Shown here: positions 40,929 through 51,963 of the stretch, in pieces | Layout: each line of letters begins with the position of its first letter | How positions within the stretch are numbered: position 1 is the stretch's first letter | Source: Paulinella micropora | Lineage: Eukaryota > Cercozoa > Imbricatea > Euglyphida | Length of the DNA stretch: 55,761 bases | Direction of reading: 5' to 3' | NCBI GenBank assembly: GCA_009731375.1 | Contig: BJOX01000086.1 | Location: forward strand, 371,061-426,821 | The notes under the pieces: model-generated | The model's database searches: none | What the model was told of the DNA's origin: nothing | The model's input: only the letters and a program-made list of their open reading frames with translations | Program-made: the position numbers and the translations under genes

Positions 40929-41158
40929 ACTTTCAATACAGAGCACTTTTTTGTGGAAAAAGATAAGGGGGCTCAGCACACCGAGAAGAATAAGAAAAGG
41001 GGGATAAGGGGGCTTAGTATTAATAGTTTGTGAAAAGTGCGATTTTCTAGTTTTGCTAGTTTTTGTTGATTAATAGGAGAGCGAAATATGGCGAAATGGG
41101 CTAAATTTATATAGATGAATATAAAGATAACTGTGCTATAGTAATACCCTTAGTAGTC
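40929..41158 (-). repeat. Polinton right TIR
   Basis: Inverted copy of the left TIR, with the outer end at 41,157/41,158. Confidence 0.95.
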
Positions 41159-41186
41159 TTGTGCGAGGGGAAAGCATCAGCAGTCT
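41159..41186 (+). other. short remnant of LTR-2 between two insertions
   Basis: Only 28-29 bp separate the Polinton end from the Gypsy-3 LTR. It reads on naturally from the interrupted frame upstream of the Polinton. Confidence 0.5.
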
Positions 41187-41423
41187 GTAATGCCCCCAAC
41201 GATAGCTCGTAAAAAGTCGGTAATACAACCAAACACAGTCCTCAAAAGATGAGAATGATGTCTCGTTATATTAGTTCAGTGAAGCCAAAAAGGAAAACGG
41301 CAACAGACCAGGAATAAAATGGCATCAGGTCCAATCCGGACAAATAATACTGAAAAACAAGCTGGTGCACCTGTCACCAGGAAAAGGTACTTTTTACCGG
41401 CTATCCGGGGGGTGATGCCTACA
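41187..41423 (-). repeat. Gypsy-3 3' LTR
   Basis: Plus-strand TGTAATGCCC...GATGCCTACA ends. It lacks a 7-nt piece (CTTTGAG) present in the other LTR and differs at about six more positions. Confidence 0.92.
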
Positions 41424-41434
41424 GTACCCCCTCC
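41424..41434 (-). promoter_or_regulatory. Gypsy-3 polypurine tract
   Basis: On the minus strand GGGAGGGGGTAC runs into the LTR. Confidence 0.7.
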
Positions 41435-41759
41435 CGATTTTATGACGGAAATAGCATTTTCGTCATACACCTTCTGATTTCTTTCTGCAAATAGTATGCG
41501 CTATGGAGTCATGCCACACAGCGCATCGACCCACGGATAGACGCTAAAAGACGATAAATATATCCTCATACGGCACGTCAAAGCGGATTCTCCAGCCATT
41601 CTTGTAGATTTTTGAACTCCTTCGCCTCAATCTCTTTTTTTTTTGTTGTTTTTTTCTCGGCAGTATGTCAAGAACAAACGTACTATTAATAAAAAATACA
41701 AGCAACGTGGTGCTGTAGTACGATTCCCCCTTTGATCTTCTTCTTCTTCTTATCATTAT

Positions 41760-41770
41760 CATTATTATTA

Positions 41771-41805
<35 letters not shown>

Positions 41806-42800
41806 GTCTGGGCCCTGTCGCCAGTTCGATTCCAGTCGGTGCCACCAGTATTTTCATTGAACATACCGGTCCGTCTGGAAGTGTTGGAACTGCCCTTGCG
41901 GGGGTGTCATTAGAGCCTATCGTCAATTCTCCNNNNNNNNNNNNNNNNNNNNNNNNNNNNNNNNNNNNNNNNNNNNNNNNNNNNNNNNNNNNNNNNNNNN
42001 NNNNNNNNNNNNNNNNNNNNNNNNNNNNNNNNNNNNNNNNNNNNNNNNNNNNNNNNNNNNNNNNNNNNNNNNNNNNNNNNNNNNNNNNNNNNNNNNNNNN
42101 NNNNNNNNNNNNNNNNNNNNNNNNNNNNNNNNNNNNNNNNNNNNNNNNNNNNNNNNNNNNNNNNNNNNNNNNNNNNNNNNNNNNNNNNNNNNNNNNNNNN
42201 NNNNNNNNNNNNNNNNNNNNNNNNNNNNNNNNNNNNNNNNNNNNNNNNNNNNNNNNNNNNNNNNNNNNNNNNNNNNNNNNNNNNNNNNNNNNNNNNNNNN
42301 NNNNNNNNNNNNNNNNNNNNNNNNNNNNNNNNNNNNNNNNNNNNNNNNNNNNNNNNNNNNNNNNNNNNNNNNNNNNNNNNNNNNNNNNNNNNNNNNNNNN
42401 NNNNNNNNNNNNNNNNNNNNNNNNNNNNNNNNNNNNNNNNNNNNNNNNNNNNNNNNNNNNNNNNNNNNNNNNNNNNNNNNNNNNNNNNNNNNNNNNNNNN
42501 NNNNNNNNNNNNNNNNNNNNNNNNNNNNNNNNNNNNNNNNNNNNNNNNNNNNNNNNNNNNNNNNNNNNNNNNNNNNNNNNNNNNNNNNNNNNNNNNNNNN
42601 NNNNNNNNNNNNNNNNNNNNNNNNNNNNNNNNNNNNNNNNNNNNNNNNNNNNNNNNNNNNNNNNNNNNNNNNNNNNNNNNNNNNNNNNNNNNNNNNNNNN
42701 NNNNNNNNNNNNNNNNNNNNNNNNNNNNNNNNNNNNGCTGTAGTACGATTCCCCCTTTGATCTCCTTCTTCTTCTTATCATTATCGTTATTATTATTATT
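41760..42800 (+). mobile_element. SINE insertion and gap in Gypsy-3 3' region
   Basis: The SINE head/body (about 41,803-41,932) follows an ATT array and is cut by an N gap (41,933-42,736). A sequence of about 50 bp (GCTGTAGTACGATTCCCCCT...) occurs on both sides, at 41,710 and 42,737. This is either the SINE target duplication or an assembly overlap. Confidence 0.7.
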
Positions 42801-43293
42801 ATTCACAGGGGGATCGTAAGTACATTGTCTTTTTTAATGACATACCCTTGTATAAGGCGGATATCCTATGATATAGTATTAGGGGGCCAGTCCTAATAGC
42901 TATATCCGAAGTCGAGGTGTATGTACCCGACCCTGCGATATACCGACACAAGTAGAGATTGACCGTGCTCAGGTACGACAGTATATAATCTATCGTAAAA
43001 AATAATTTAATGAAAGTTTCAGAGAACATTTCATTTTCGAGAACATCATCCCAGGACTTGGAAAGGGTCATACCCGGGAACACCATCGCTCAATACACTA
43101 GCGATCCCCGTATACGGTGTAGTATCATCGTCGATCGACCTTTCGCACTCGTATGTTGCGATCGAATGCCAAGTTATATCACTGAGTCTTTTTAATATTC
43201 ATATTGATAACTGATGATGCATGATCAAATCATGATACGCCGTGGGCAATCAATCAGTTTATTTGAGACGCATAAAGAAAAATAGTTTCTTTG
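42801..43293. other. Gypsy-3 3' untranslated region
   Basis: No gene or clear repeat is seen between the gap and the Pol stop. Confidence 0.5.
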
Positions 43294-46200
43294 TCACTGC
43301 CTTCGTCGTCTGGCGCGGATTTCTTTGCCTGGTGGAGGACCACCAACAAAAGTCAGATCGAACTTTGACTGTTCGAGAATGTCCCAGATCTTATTAGGGA
43401 TTCCGCCCAACGATAATTCAAAAGGGACATCAAGCACTCCTCTTGGCAGTGTCTGAATGGTCCACGCAGTGTAATCCTTGTCTCTGGGAGTAATTGTATC
43501 ATCCCATGTCTCGAGACTTTTTGCGTCTTTATATACTGGCAGATAATGTCTTGCCTTTGGATCCTCAACCGGGTCCATACTTCTCCAGAACTGGAGTATC
43601 GGTTGTACTATCTTTGCGGCTGATGATATTTTGAGTGTCCGTGTGACACGCATCTGTCGTGGGACCGCCACGACCCGCATCAAGTATAAGTCTGAGAGAG
43701 TGTCATCAGCGACATGTTGTTCCGCTGGTCTCATCAGATAGAAAACATTTTTCACCCATGCGATGGTTGCTATCGCATCGCCTTCCTTCCATCGCTCATG
43801 GACAATCTCAACGTTGCCCGCGTTTGGGTCAGTGTCCGTCCCCTCCTCCTCCTGGTGGACGTCCTTTGATCTCATCGACCTCATCGCCTTCCTCGGTTGG
43901 TCGTTGATAAGATCATTCCGCGCTCTCCTTAGCTGCGCCTCTGTGATCTTCTCCTTCTTTCCGCTATGCTCTCGCGGAGACTTGGACTGAGTCCCCACCG
44001 CGCTTATGCGGTCAGTCTTCTCCTTGCTGTCCACCTCACTCTCCTCCTTCTCAGCTATCGGTGCCCGATAAGCATCGTCTTGGTCTATGCCAGCCTCCTT
44101 GTGGATGGGCGGCACCTCTTTGAAATCATCCTTCATCCGTTTTAACGCCTCCTCAACGGATTCATCTTCCAGTAAGAAGGGATCATACTTAATCAGCCTT
44201 CTTACATTCACAATTTGCACCTTCCCTCTACCCCTGATCTTGTAATTCAGAGGTCCCGTCTGTTCCATAATCTGATAAGGTCCTTTCCAGTGAGTGAACA
44301 GCTTAGAGCTGACTCCCTTCGGGACTTGAGGATGGTACAATAGTACAATATCCCCGACCTGGAACTTGATCTGATCCAAGTGCGCTTGTCGCACCCCTTC
44401 AGCATCAGTCTTTCGGCGCTCCGCCTCTCTATGCGCCCTGACTATTTGTTCCGCCTCCATCTTCACTCTAAGTCTCATCCCAAACAACTCATCCGCATCC
44501 GCCCAAGTGTCTTTTGGGTGAAGGAGCGAAGTCGGGATATCAGGCTCACGCCCATATACTAACTGATATGGCGAGATTGAGCTCTTCGAGCCTCCTAACG
44601 CCGTAGAGGGTAGACAGTTCATTGCAAACGCAAATGATGGTGCTGCCTCGACCCATGCTCTTTGATTCTCCTTCTTCGTGCAATACATCTTTAGCGAGGC
44701 TTTGAGGGGTCTGTGTACCCGCTCGATTTTCCCATTTGCTCGCGGGTTATAGGCAGTAACATATTGCCATTTCATCCCGTAATACTTAGATAGTTTGTCG
44801 ATGACCTCGTTATTAAAGTCCGAGCCTCGATCAGAACATATCTTTCTTGGTACTCCGATCTGTGAGATGATCCTATCGATCAGCGCCTCGGCCGTCGTCT
44901 TGCCGGTAACGTCTTTGACAGGGATGATCCACACATCCATGGTGGCTCTGTCAATAGCCGTGAGGAGGTATTTGTAACCATCCTTCGATTCTGGGAAAGG
45001 TCCCACATGATCAATGTGTATAAACTCAAACATCCCCGCATGAAGAGGAAATTCGCCAATCAGGCCGAAATTTGCCTTCAGTGGTGTTTTGTTTATCTTG
45101 CACGGGATGCATGCATCCACCGCCTGATCTATCTCCTCCTTCATCTTCTTCCACCAGAATCGCCTCGCTACGAACATGTGAGTTCGTTGTCGACCCGGAT
45201 GCGCCAAAAGTGGGCAATTGTGGGCTGCGACAAATATAAATCGTCTCAGACTCTCCGGTACCCAAAGGGTCCATTTGTCCGGCTGTGACGCATAGCGACC
45301 GTGAAGGCCCTTGTACCACAGTAGACCATCTCTCCATCCCATCTCCTTCATCTGATCTTTGATCGCTTTCGTCATCCGTAGCTCATCCGGGTTCTGATAT
45401 AACTGTATCAGTTCTTTAAACTCCGGATCTTGAGCCTGTTGTTGCCTCCATGCGGTAGGCGAGGCTATATGGATAGTACCATCTTCTAGCCGTACCCCGA
45501 TTCTTTCCGGGTCATCGTCTAGGTCACTTCTCCGCTCTTGAGGAGGCTCCGCATAAACTTCCTGCGTCTCCTCTTCCTCTCTTATGTTCGCCTTCGCATT
45601 CTCATATACCTCATAGGACCACTCAGCGTCCTCCTGGGTATGTAGCTCACAACATATCCCGTGATCCGGGCCTTGTGGACTGTACCGTAGACCTGTGCGG
45701 TCATATCGGACTCCACTCGCCATCTCCATCGCCTCAATGTGGCTGACCTCATACACCTTGTCAGTGGACAAGTCTTCCATCTCCACCGTGGACACCAACG
45801 CCGATACTTCTGAGTTAAACTCTAGCCTAGAGAGGCTATCAGCGACCACATTTCGCTTTCCCGGTAGATGGACCATTGTAAAATCGAAACAAGACAAGAA
45901 CGCTTGCCACCGCGCCAGCCGTCCCGTCTGTTCATGATTCATCAACCATAACAGGTTATGATGATCAGTTCTGACAGTAAATTGAGGTCCTCCCCACAAA
46001 TACTCTCTGAGCCTCTTGAGGGCCCACACTACCGCCAACGCCTCTCTTTGCCTTGTGCAATAGTTTCTCTCCGCCGCACACAACTTCCTACTAATAAACA
46101 TGATTGGGCGTAATTTCTTCTCCTCATCCTCTTGTTGTAATACAGCCCCAATCGCAAACTTAGATGCGTCTGTATCGACTACGAATTGTTTCGTAAAGTC

Positions 46201-47601
46201 GGGCATCGTTAACACCAGTCCTCCGTCTTTCGGGTCTTTGTAAATGAGATCTTTGAGCGCATGAAACGCTTGCAAAGCCTCTTCGTCCCACTTCTCAAAG
46301 TCTCCAAAATCTATCATTTTCTCCACTTTAGCCCGTGTTGCACCCCAATCGGGTATAAACTGGCTATAGTATTGCGCCATCGCAAGGAATGAGTGCAATT
46401 CAGTGCGGTTCTTCGGTATCGGTCGATTCATAATCTCCTCCCTCTTCTCTTTGGATATCGAGACTCGATTATGGGAGATCTCGTACCCTAAGTATGTCAC
46501 ACTCGTCTTGGCAAGTTGACACTTCTTTAGATTGCACTTCAGGCCAAAAGCTCCGATGCGCCTGAATATATCGGACAAATGATCGATATGCTCCTCCATT
46601 GTGTTAGAGTATACGATAATGTCATCGATATAGCAAAATGCATATTCTCCCGCCTTCTGTCCCCGCCTTCTCATAAAGCCACCGTCAGACAAATCATCGT
46701 ACTGACTGCTCAACATCTTCTGCATCGCCTTCTGGAAAAGTCCTGGGGCTTGCTTGAGGCCCATCGGAAGCACTTTCCATTGGTATATTTCCATACCCAC
46801 CACAAACGCCGTCAGCCATCTGGACTTTTCCTCCAGTGGTATCTGCCAGAAGCCATTCTTAAGGTCAATGACCGAATAGAATTTTGCATTCCGCAGTACT
46901 CTCCTTCCTTCTTCTAATGTCGGGAGAGGATTTCTCTCTTCCTCCAGCACCTTGTTAACACGAGCATAGTTAACTGTCAGGCGCCATTCTCCTCCTGGCT
47001 TCGGCACTATTCTCGGTTGTGAGACTATTGGAGATGTTGATCTCTCAATAAAGTCCTCATTGAGCAGCTGTCTTGCTAGCTCCTCCGCTATCTTCGCCTC
47101 ATGTATACTCAAATTCGCCCTTCGTGGTGCCGGTGACGGCTCCGCACCCGGTATTTTGTAAATAACCGCAGTGAAATCTTCAGGCTTGACACCACCTGCA
47201 TGTGGAGGGTCAAAAATTTCCTTGTTCGCCTCTAATTTGGCTTTTAAAAGCTCCTTCTCCTTCTCCGTGCCTACTCCTTCTTCCAATATTTTCCGCGCCG
47301 CCTCTTGAAAATCTTCATCAGACATCTGCTTATGTTGCTTGAGGGGTTCTCTGTCCTCCTCCAAGCCTAAGTCCTCTTCCGAGACATCATCTAGGCCCGT
47401 CTTTTCATACGTGACCGTGTCCGGCTCATCATCTTTACCGAGCTCCACCAGCATGTCAATGAGTCTCGCGTATTGCAAAGGAGCTTTACGGGTGTAAAAA
47501 CCATCAAGGCATGTGAATGCTTGCGGTATCAATTTCAACTTGTCGAGGTCTTTGAGCTTCCGCTTGTATGCACTGCACTGCTTACGAGTTCCCAACGACA
47601 A
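43294..47601 (-). CDS. pol: Gypsy-3 Pol: RT, RNase H, integrase
   Basis: An intact 1,435-codon frame. RT has LPMGLKQAPGLFQKAM and FCYIDDIIVYS; RNase H has VDTDASKFAIGAVLQQ and TDHHNLLWLM; integrase has the HH-CC region (CIPCKIN), HIDHVGPFPES, CSDRGSDFNN and NGKIERVHRPLK. The C-terminal domain after the integrase is homologous to that of Gypsy-1 (IAWVKNVFYLMRP, ILQFWRSMDP, GVLDVPFEL). The RT has an insertion of about 20 residues before the YIDD motif, also seen in Gypsy-1. The frame starts where the upstream PR/linker frame ends, with a shift near 47,605 that is at a different place from the one in Gypsy-1. Confidence 0.93.
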   Translation of the reverse strand: MSLGTRKQCSAYKRKLKDLDKLKLIPQAFTCLDGFYTRKAPLQYARLIDMLVELGKDDEPDTVTYEKTGLDDVSEEDLGLEEDREPLKQHKQMSDEDFQEAARKILEEGVGTEKEKELLKAKLEANKEIFDPPHAGGVKPEDFTAVIYKIPGAEPSPAPRRANLSIHEAKIAEELARQLLNEDFIERSTSPIVSQPRIVPKPGGEWRLTVNYARVNKVLEEERNPLPTLEEGRRVLRNAKFYSVIDLKNGFWQIPLEEKSRWLTAFVVGMEIYQWKVLPMGLKQAPGLFQKAMQKMLSSQYDDLSDGGFMRRRGQKAGEYAFCYIDDIIVYSNTMEEHIDHLSDIFRRIGAFGLKCNLKKCQLAKTSVTYLGYEISHNRVSISKEKREEIMNRPIPKNRTELHSFLAMAQYYSQFIPDWGATRAKVEKMIDFGDFEKWDEEALQAFHALKDLIYKDPKDGGLVLTMPDFTKQFVVDTDASKFAIGAVLQQEDEEKKLRPIMFISRKLCAAERNYCTRQREALAVVWALKRLREYLWGGPQFTVRTDHHNLLWLMNHEQTGRLARWQAFLSCFDFTMVHLPGKRNVVADSLSRLEFNSEVSALVSTVEMEDLSTDKVYEVSHIEAMEMASGVRYDRTGLRYSPQGPDHGICCELHTQEDAEWSYEVYENAKANIREEEETQEVYAEPPQERRSDLDDDPERIGVRLEDGTIHIASPTAWRQQQAQDPEFKELIQLYQNPDELRMTKAIKDQMKEMGWRDGLLWYKGLHGRYASQPDKWTLWVPESLRRFIFVAAHNCPLLAHPGRQRTHMFVARRFWWKKMKEEIDQAVDACIPCKINKTPLKANFGLIGEFPLHAGMFEFIHIDHVGPFPESKDGYKYLLTAIDRATMDVWIIPVKDVTGKTTAEALIDRIISQIGVPRKICSDRGSDFNNEVIDKLSKYYGMKWQYVTAYNPRANGKIERVHRPLKASLKMYCTKKENQRAWVEAAPSFAFAMNCLPSTALGGSKSSISPYQLVYGREPDIPTSLLHPKDTWADADELFGMRLRVKMEAEQIVRAHREAERRKTDAEGVRQAHLDQIKFQVGDIVLLYHPQVPKGVSSKLFTHWKGPYQIMEQTGPLNYKIRGRGKVQIVNVRRLIKYDPFLLEDESVEEALKRMKDDFKEVPPIHKEAGIDQDDAYRAPIAEKEESEVDSKEKTDRISAVGTQSKSPREHSGKKEKITEAQLRRARNDLINDQPRKAMRSMRSKDVHQEEEGTDTDPNAGNVEIVHERWKEGDAIATIAWVKNVFYLMRPAEQHVADDTLSDLYLMRVVAVPRQMRVTRTLKISSAAKIVQPILQFWRSMDPVEDPKARHYLPVYKDAKSLETWDDTITPRDKDYTAWTIQTLPRGVLDVPFELSLGGIPNKIWDILEQSKFDLTFVGGPPPGKEIRARRRRQ

Positions 47602-49106
47602 GCCACCACTAGCTGTTGCTTGCGAGAGGGTACCGGTATAGGATGATCAATAAGCCGGTCCCTTATTTCCTGCGCCCATATCGCCTTCTCATTATATGAC
47701 AGGATAATAGTATACGGCTTATTATTTTCGAATAAAGTCCGTAAGCATTTCTTCACTTCAGACAGTGAACGCGGCCACGTGGGCTCGTCACCCCAGAAAT
47801 CAGTAATAAAACTTTTAATAGTTTCTGGTGGAGTATCCGGGATTCGCCCCGTTCTCCTTGGTACAAACGCCTCCCTTTTTTCTTCTCCTACTTTCGCATG
47901 GAAACAGTATCCGTTAGTAATATGGACATCTGTTCCTACTCCTTCCGCGAATCTCGCCAACGACGGGCTTCTTTGTGCGACACATATAATCTCCTCCTTT
48001 CGCTTCTCGATTAAGTCATCAATAGACTTTTTGTCCCAATGGCATGTCGGAACTGTGACAGTGCACACTTGGGATTCCCAATTGTCGGTCCAGGACAGTT
48101 CATCCGGTCTTACGACATGGGGGTGAACGTACACCTCAAGTGCCTCATGTGCGATGGCCATCTTTTTGTGATCCGTCGCTAGACTCAGCTCATAAGCATC
48201 ATAAGAGTCAGTAGCGTTGAAGGGATCAATATCGTTCTCTTCTCCTCTTTTTACTCCATATATCACTCGCCGTGCGGCGCAATCAATCACAGCCCCCATC
48301 GTAGCCAATTGGTCATACGATAGTAATATTGACCCGTGGTAACCGGGGACAACATAAAGGTCCATGCGGTATACTCGTGCGGATTTTAATTTAAAGGTCA
48401 GTGTGATGATGCCCGTTATGACCGTCCGGCTACCCACTCCCTTCAGAGTGCTAGTCGAATTTTTCATATTTCCGTCCACCCAGTCCCGGTATCGATTTAA
48501 AAACTTCCGGCCGACAATATTAATATTCGCCATCGTATCATTACCAACTTTTAATATTGTCTTCAATGTTTCACAATAAAGTTCCGTATAACACAGAGCA
48601 TCGGGCCTGTGTATATTGACTGCGAGAACAAGAACTTTACGTTCCAAATTTTGGAGTCTTGTCTCTAAGTTTTTCAACTCCTCCTTCTTCTCCTCCTGCT
48701 TCACCTCATTAACATTTTTATTATTCTGCGGTACTGGTGCGTTTACTATTTGAGCGACATTGTCTTGTGGTACTTGAGTACACACATTGTCTTTTTGCTC
48801 GCCTCCCGCCGCGATCGTAGACATTGAGTCTGTTCGTGGTTGTTTGCTTGGCCGAGGCGATACGTCTGCCATTTGCCTCCTCGCCTCCATCGCAAGTCTC
48901 GCCTTCCTATTTGCATCAGTTATCATTGGTAACCGTGCTGTATGAACGGGTATGAGACTACCTTGGGGCTGCAGTCTCTGTCTACCCACATCTTTGTATT
49001 CAGATCGAGGAAGCATTGGCCCATTCTGCACAACAGCATTAGAAAGCACTGTGACTTTAGAGTTAAACTTCACAGTCTTCTCCTTCCTCTTTTCTTCCCC
49101 CTCCAG
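47535..49106 (-). CDS. Gypsy-3 protease and PR-RT linker
   Basis: Open from the codon after the Gag TGA at 49,107 to 47,535, in the same frame as the end of Gag. It contains the retropepsin-like segment VGNDTMANINIVG (Met in place of the usual Gly) and ILLSYDQLATMGAVID, which corresponds to the second half of the retropepsin fold. A linker shared with Gypsy-1 follows (WPRSLSEVKKCLRTLF, RLIDHPIPVPSRKQQL). The upstream stop is a single TGA followed by C, so readthrough could join it to Gag. Confidence 0.78.
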   Translation of the reverse strand: MEGEEKRKEKTVKFNSKVTVLSNAVVQNGPMLPRSEYKDVGRQRLQPQGSLIPVHTARLPMITDANRKARLAMEARRQMADVSPRPSKQPRTDSMSTIAAGGEQKDNVCTQVPQDNVAQIVNAPVPQNNKNVNEVKQEEKKEELKNLETRLQNLERKVLVLAVNIHRPDALCYTELYCETLKTILKVGNDTMANINIVGRKFLNRYRDWVDGNMKNSTSTLKGVGSRTVITGIITLTFKLKSARVYRMDLYVVPGYHGSILLSYDQLATMGAVIDCAARRVIYGVKRGEENDIDPFNATDSYDAYELSLATDHKKMAIAHEALEVYVHPHVVRPDELSWTDNWESQVCTVTVPTCHWDKKSIDDLIEKRKEEIICVAQRSPSLARFAEGVGTDVHITNGYCFHAKVGEEKREAFVPRRTGRIPDTPPETIKSFITDFWGDEPTWPRSLSEVKKCLRTLFENNKPYTIILSYNEKAIWAQEIRDRLIDHPIPVPSRKQQLVVACRWELVSSAVHTSGSSKTSTS

Positions 49107-51176
49107 TCATTCCACCACCTCGAAACGATTACCTTGAGTAGTGTCCGGGTGGGATGACGTATCGGTCTCCGAGGCAGTGTTGTAGGCCTGAGCTCGACCG
49201 AAATTCGGGTTGGAGCTTGCCCACGAGCCTCCTCCTCCTCTGGGTGGGGGGGCTGGAGCTCGAACAGCTCTCCCTCCATAAGGGGTATATCCCCGACCTC
49301 CTCCTCTTCCTCTCTGAGGGGTTCCCTGCCACCTCGAGGCTCCTCTCCATGTTCCTCGTCCTCGTCCTCCTCCTCCTCCTCCTCCTCCTCCTGCTCCTGC
49401 TCCTCCTTCTCGTCCTCTTTGAGAGGCCTTTAAGTTCTTTTGTCTCTCCCTTTCCTCCTTCTTCTCCTTCATCCTCTTCATGTAGGTAATGATTGCCTCT
49501 CGTAACTCCTCATCATCACACATATTGGCATACCAACCTTCGTTCGCAGCGGCAATCTGAAGCATGTTGAAAAGGCCCGGTTCCTTGCCTTCCGTCCTGC
49601 TCAGAAAATTTGCCCTTGCTGTTGGGTTCTGCCTATCATGATTGAAAGAGCAGTCTCTGTTCTCCATCTGTGCCTTACACTGCAAGCCCGCGAACCACCT
49701 CCAACATGCGGTCTTCAGGTCTGGCTCTCTCTGTCTCTTCCAACCGGCAACTCTGTTTGTGTACGTGGCTTGTGCGCCAACAGGTACACCGCCTGCCTGT
49801 GCCGTATGTGCCTCCGTGAGCGAGTCCATGTTTGAGCATGCACTCATCACTTCTTGAAACAGTGCTGACGGAGCAACGCTTTGAACCGTATTTTCGAACA
49901 CGTGTGTCTCGAGGAAGTTCTTGGACTTCACTGAGCTAAACGTCGAGCATTGTTGTATGAGCTGAGTAAGCTTACTCGGGTTAACTGTGTGTAACGCCGA
50001 GAAGAAATAGAGGATGATCGACTTGCGGCCATAGAATAGCACATAGTCTTCTTCTTCTCAGATATCACCAGCTTTTGAGCATGAGTGATAAAGGCCACCA
50101 ATTCAGAAGCAGATCTGAAAAAATTATATTTCTCCACATATTGGTCAACACCTGCTTTATTGGTGACCGGTGGTGCATTACTAAGTGATTTAAGGACAGA
50201 GTGATCCTTGGTGAGGAATCCATCTCTTCCATGCCTCCTTATGCAGTAACGCACCCATCAACAGTCTGATCTTGGTCAGAACTCTGTCGGTCTTCTCTAA
50301 CTCATCAATCACATGATGAGTTTCTCCTGCTTCCTTAATGCCTTTTTCCATCTCTGCCTTCCCCTCCTCCAAGGCCTTCATTTCCATCGTAAAAAAATGA
50401 AATATGCCACTCGAGTTTTTCGAACCCAGATTGGTCTTCATTTTTGTTACATCGACTGCCTCCTGACCAGTCGCGAGGAATCTGGCCGTTGCTCTTGGGT
50501 TTGTGTACTGGAGGTAACCCTCACATCGTGGGCCGTATGTACGTTCCCAAATCAGGGTTTGAGTGTACACCCCAAAGATAGCATCGAGTAATTCAAGGTG
50601 GGTGTGTGTGTCCCCAAACTTGATATGCTGTATCTTCTTTCTCTCTTCTGGATCAGAGACCAGTTTGCCGAGGAGCTGTGCTGTGTTTGATAATAGGATA
50701 TAGACATCCTTTTTAGCACGACTTTTCTCTCTTCTTTGATCCTGAGGGATCCACACATAGGTGTCCTTCTCTACCCCCATCTTGTTATCAAACTCTTCTT
50801 GAGTGATGTCATAGTGGTCTTGCACCCACTGTTGTTCCTCCACTGTGATCTCCTCTCCATCACTATGAATCAAGTTGATCATTTTTCGTCCTCCTCCTCC
50901 CGTGTAGGCAGGTGGTAAGGGATTACCATATGCTCCTCCTCCTCCCGTCTCTTCTTGTTCAAATCCTCCTTCATCTTCGTCTCCTCCATATCTTCCTTCA
51001 TCATCCCAGCCCTCTTCTACTCCTCCTCCTACTCCTTCATCTCCTCCTCCTCCTTCATTCAATCCTCCTCCTCCTCCTTCATTCAATCCTATTCCTCCTC
51101 CTCCTGCTGCTTCTTCTTCTTCTCTTCTTTGATCTGCCTCCGAGAATTCACTCACTTCGGCGGTCTCTGTCGACAT
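49107..51176 (-). pseudogene. gag: Gypsy-3 gag, frameshifted
   Basis: Three frames, 51,176-50,190, 50,254 to about 50,040, and 50,042-49,107, cover one Gag. The N-terminus is Gly/Glu low-complexity (EEGWDDEGRYGGDED). The middle is helical and capsid-like (DTHTHLELLDAIFGVY, PRATARFLATGQEAVD). The C-terminal part has Cys-x8-Cys-x8-Cys-x3-His (CWRWFAGLQC...CSFNH) in place of a CCHC knuckle, then an RGG-rich RNA-binding tail. Shifts lie near 50,230 and 50,040. The final codons end in a single TGA, after which the frame stays open into the protease. Confidence 0.75.
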
Positions 51177-51944
51177 GATGTCGTAGTAGTGATCAACAGG
51201 AGGACAGTGTCAGCTCCTATGTTTGGTTTTTGTTCGTTTGTGTTCTGTTCCTCCTTCAGTCGATTGACTAGTGAAGAGAGAAACTAATAGAGAGGGTAGG
51301 ATAAGATTCCCTGTCCTCTATGAAACACTGTTTGTATGTTTGTTTTTGTTTGAGAAAAATAGTCTTTGAGACTTTCTCCGATTTCTTGTTCTCCTTACTC
51401 AGATTACTTTCTCCTCCTTCTTTTCTATATTGTATCTAGTATGAGGCACTTGGACCTACACACAGATAGTAATAGAGAAGCTAGAAAAGCTCTCCTTGAG
51501 AAGTCGACAGTCGGTCGGATAGGTTCTCAGACCTACCTTTAGAAAACGATCAGAGATTTGCAAAAATACTCTGACGTATGTGTGAGATAATGCAGATAAA
51601 TGCACAAACTAGAAGGGTAGAGTGTTGTGCTCCTGTCCCTATGCTTGTTTGTGTTTTGTGTGTGTTCCTTCACTCTTCTGTCCACCTCCTTCTTCTTGGT
51701 CTCTGTGTGAGAACAGCAAGAACGACAGAGAGTTTGTATCTGATGTCTCCTTGTGAGCACACAGATACTGATTGGGCTAGAGGGTACGAGACACCTGCTT
51801 GAGACCAATCAAATTATTTGTTTTGTGAAAGAGTTATGAGGGAGCTGTGTTGGAGTATTTGTTTTCGTCTGACGTCCCCGTGTGAGACAGGTCAGTGAAA
51901 ATTCACTCTGTTGCCTGTGTGGCAAAGCAGAAAGAAATCACCCT
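51177..51944 (-). other. Gypsy-3 5' untranslated leader
   Basis: The leader lies between the primer-binding site and Gag. No gene seen. Confidence 0.6.
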
Positions 51945-51963
51945 AGTGATGTGGACTCCAAAT
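51945..51963 (-). promoter_or_regulatory. Gypsy-3 primer-binding site
   Basis: On the minus strand TTTGGAGTCCACATCACTA follows the LTR end ATTACA. The TGGAG core is shared with the two other elements. Confidence 0.6.

Larger units (their letters stand above)
21204..41157. mobile_element. Polinton/Maverick, endogenous virus-like element
   Basis: The 19,954-bp element has about 230-bp inverted ends and flanking hexamers CTTGCG (21,198-21,203) and CTTGTG (41,158-41,163), consistent with the 6-bp target duplication of Polintons. It carries the two defining genes, protein-primed PolB and rve integrase, plus the morphogenesis set: major and minor capsid proteins, ATPase and protease. It is visibly more AT-rich than the flanks. 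Early-type genes (PolB side) point right, most structural genes point left, and integrase points right near the right end. Many genes are broken, so this copy is probably no longer autonomous unless the breaks are sequencing errors. Confidence 0.95.
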
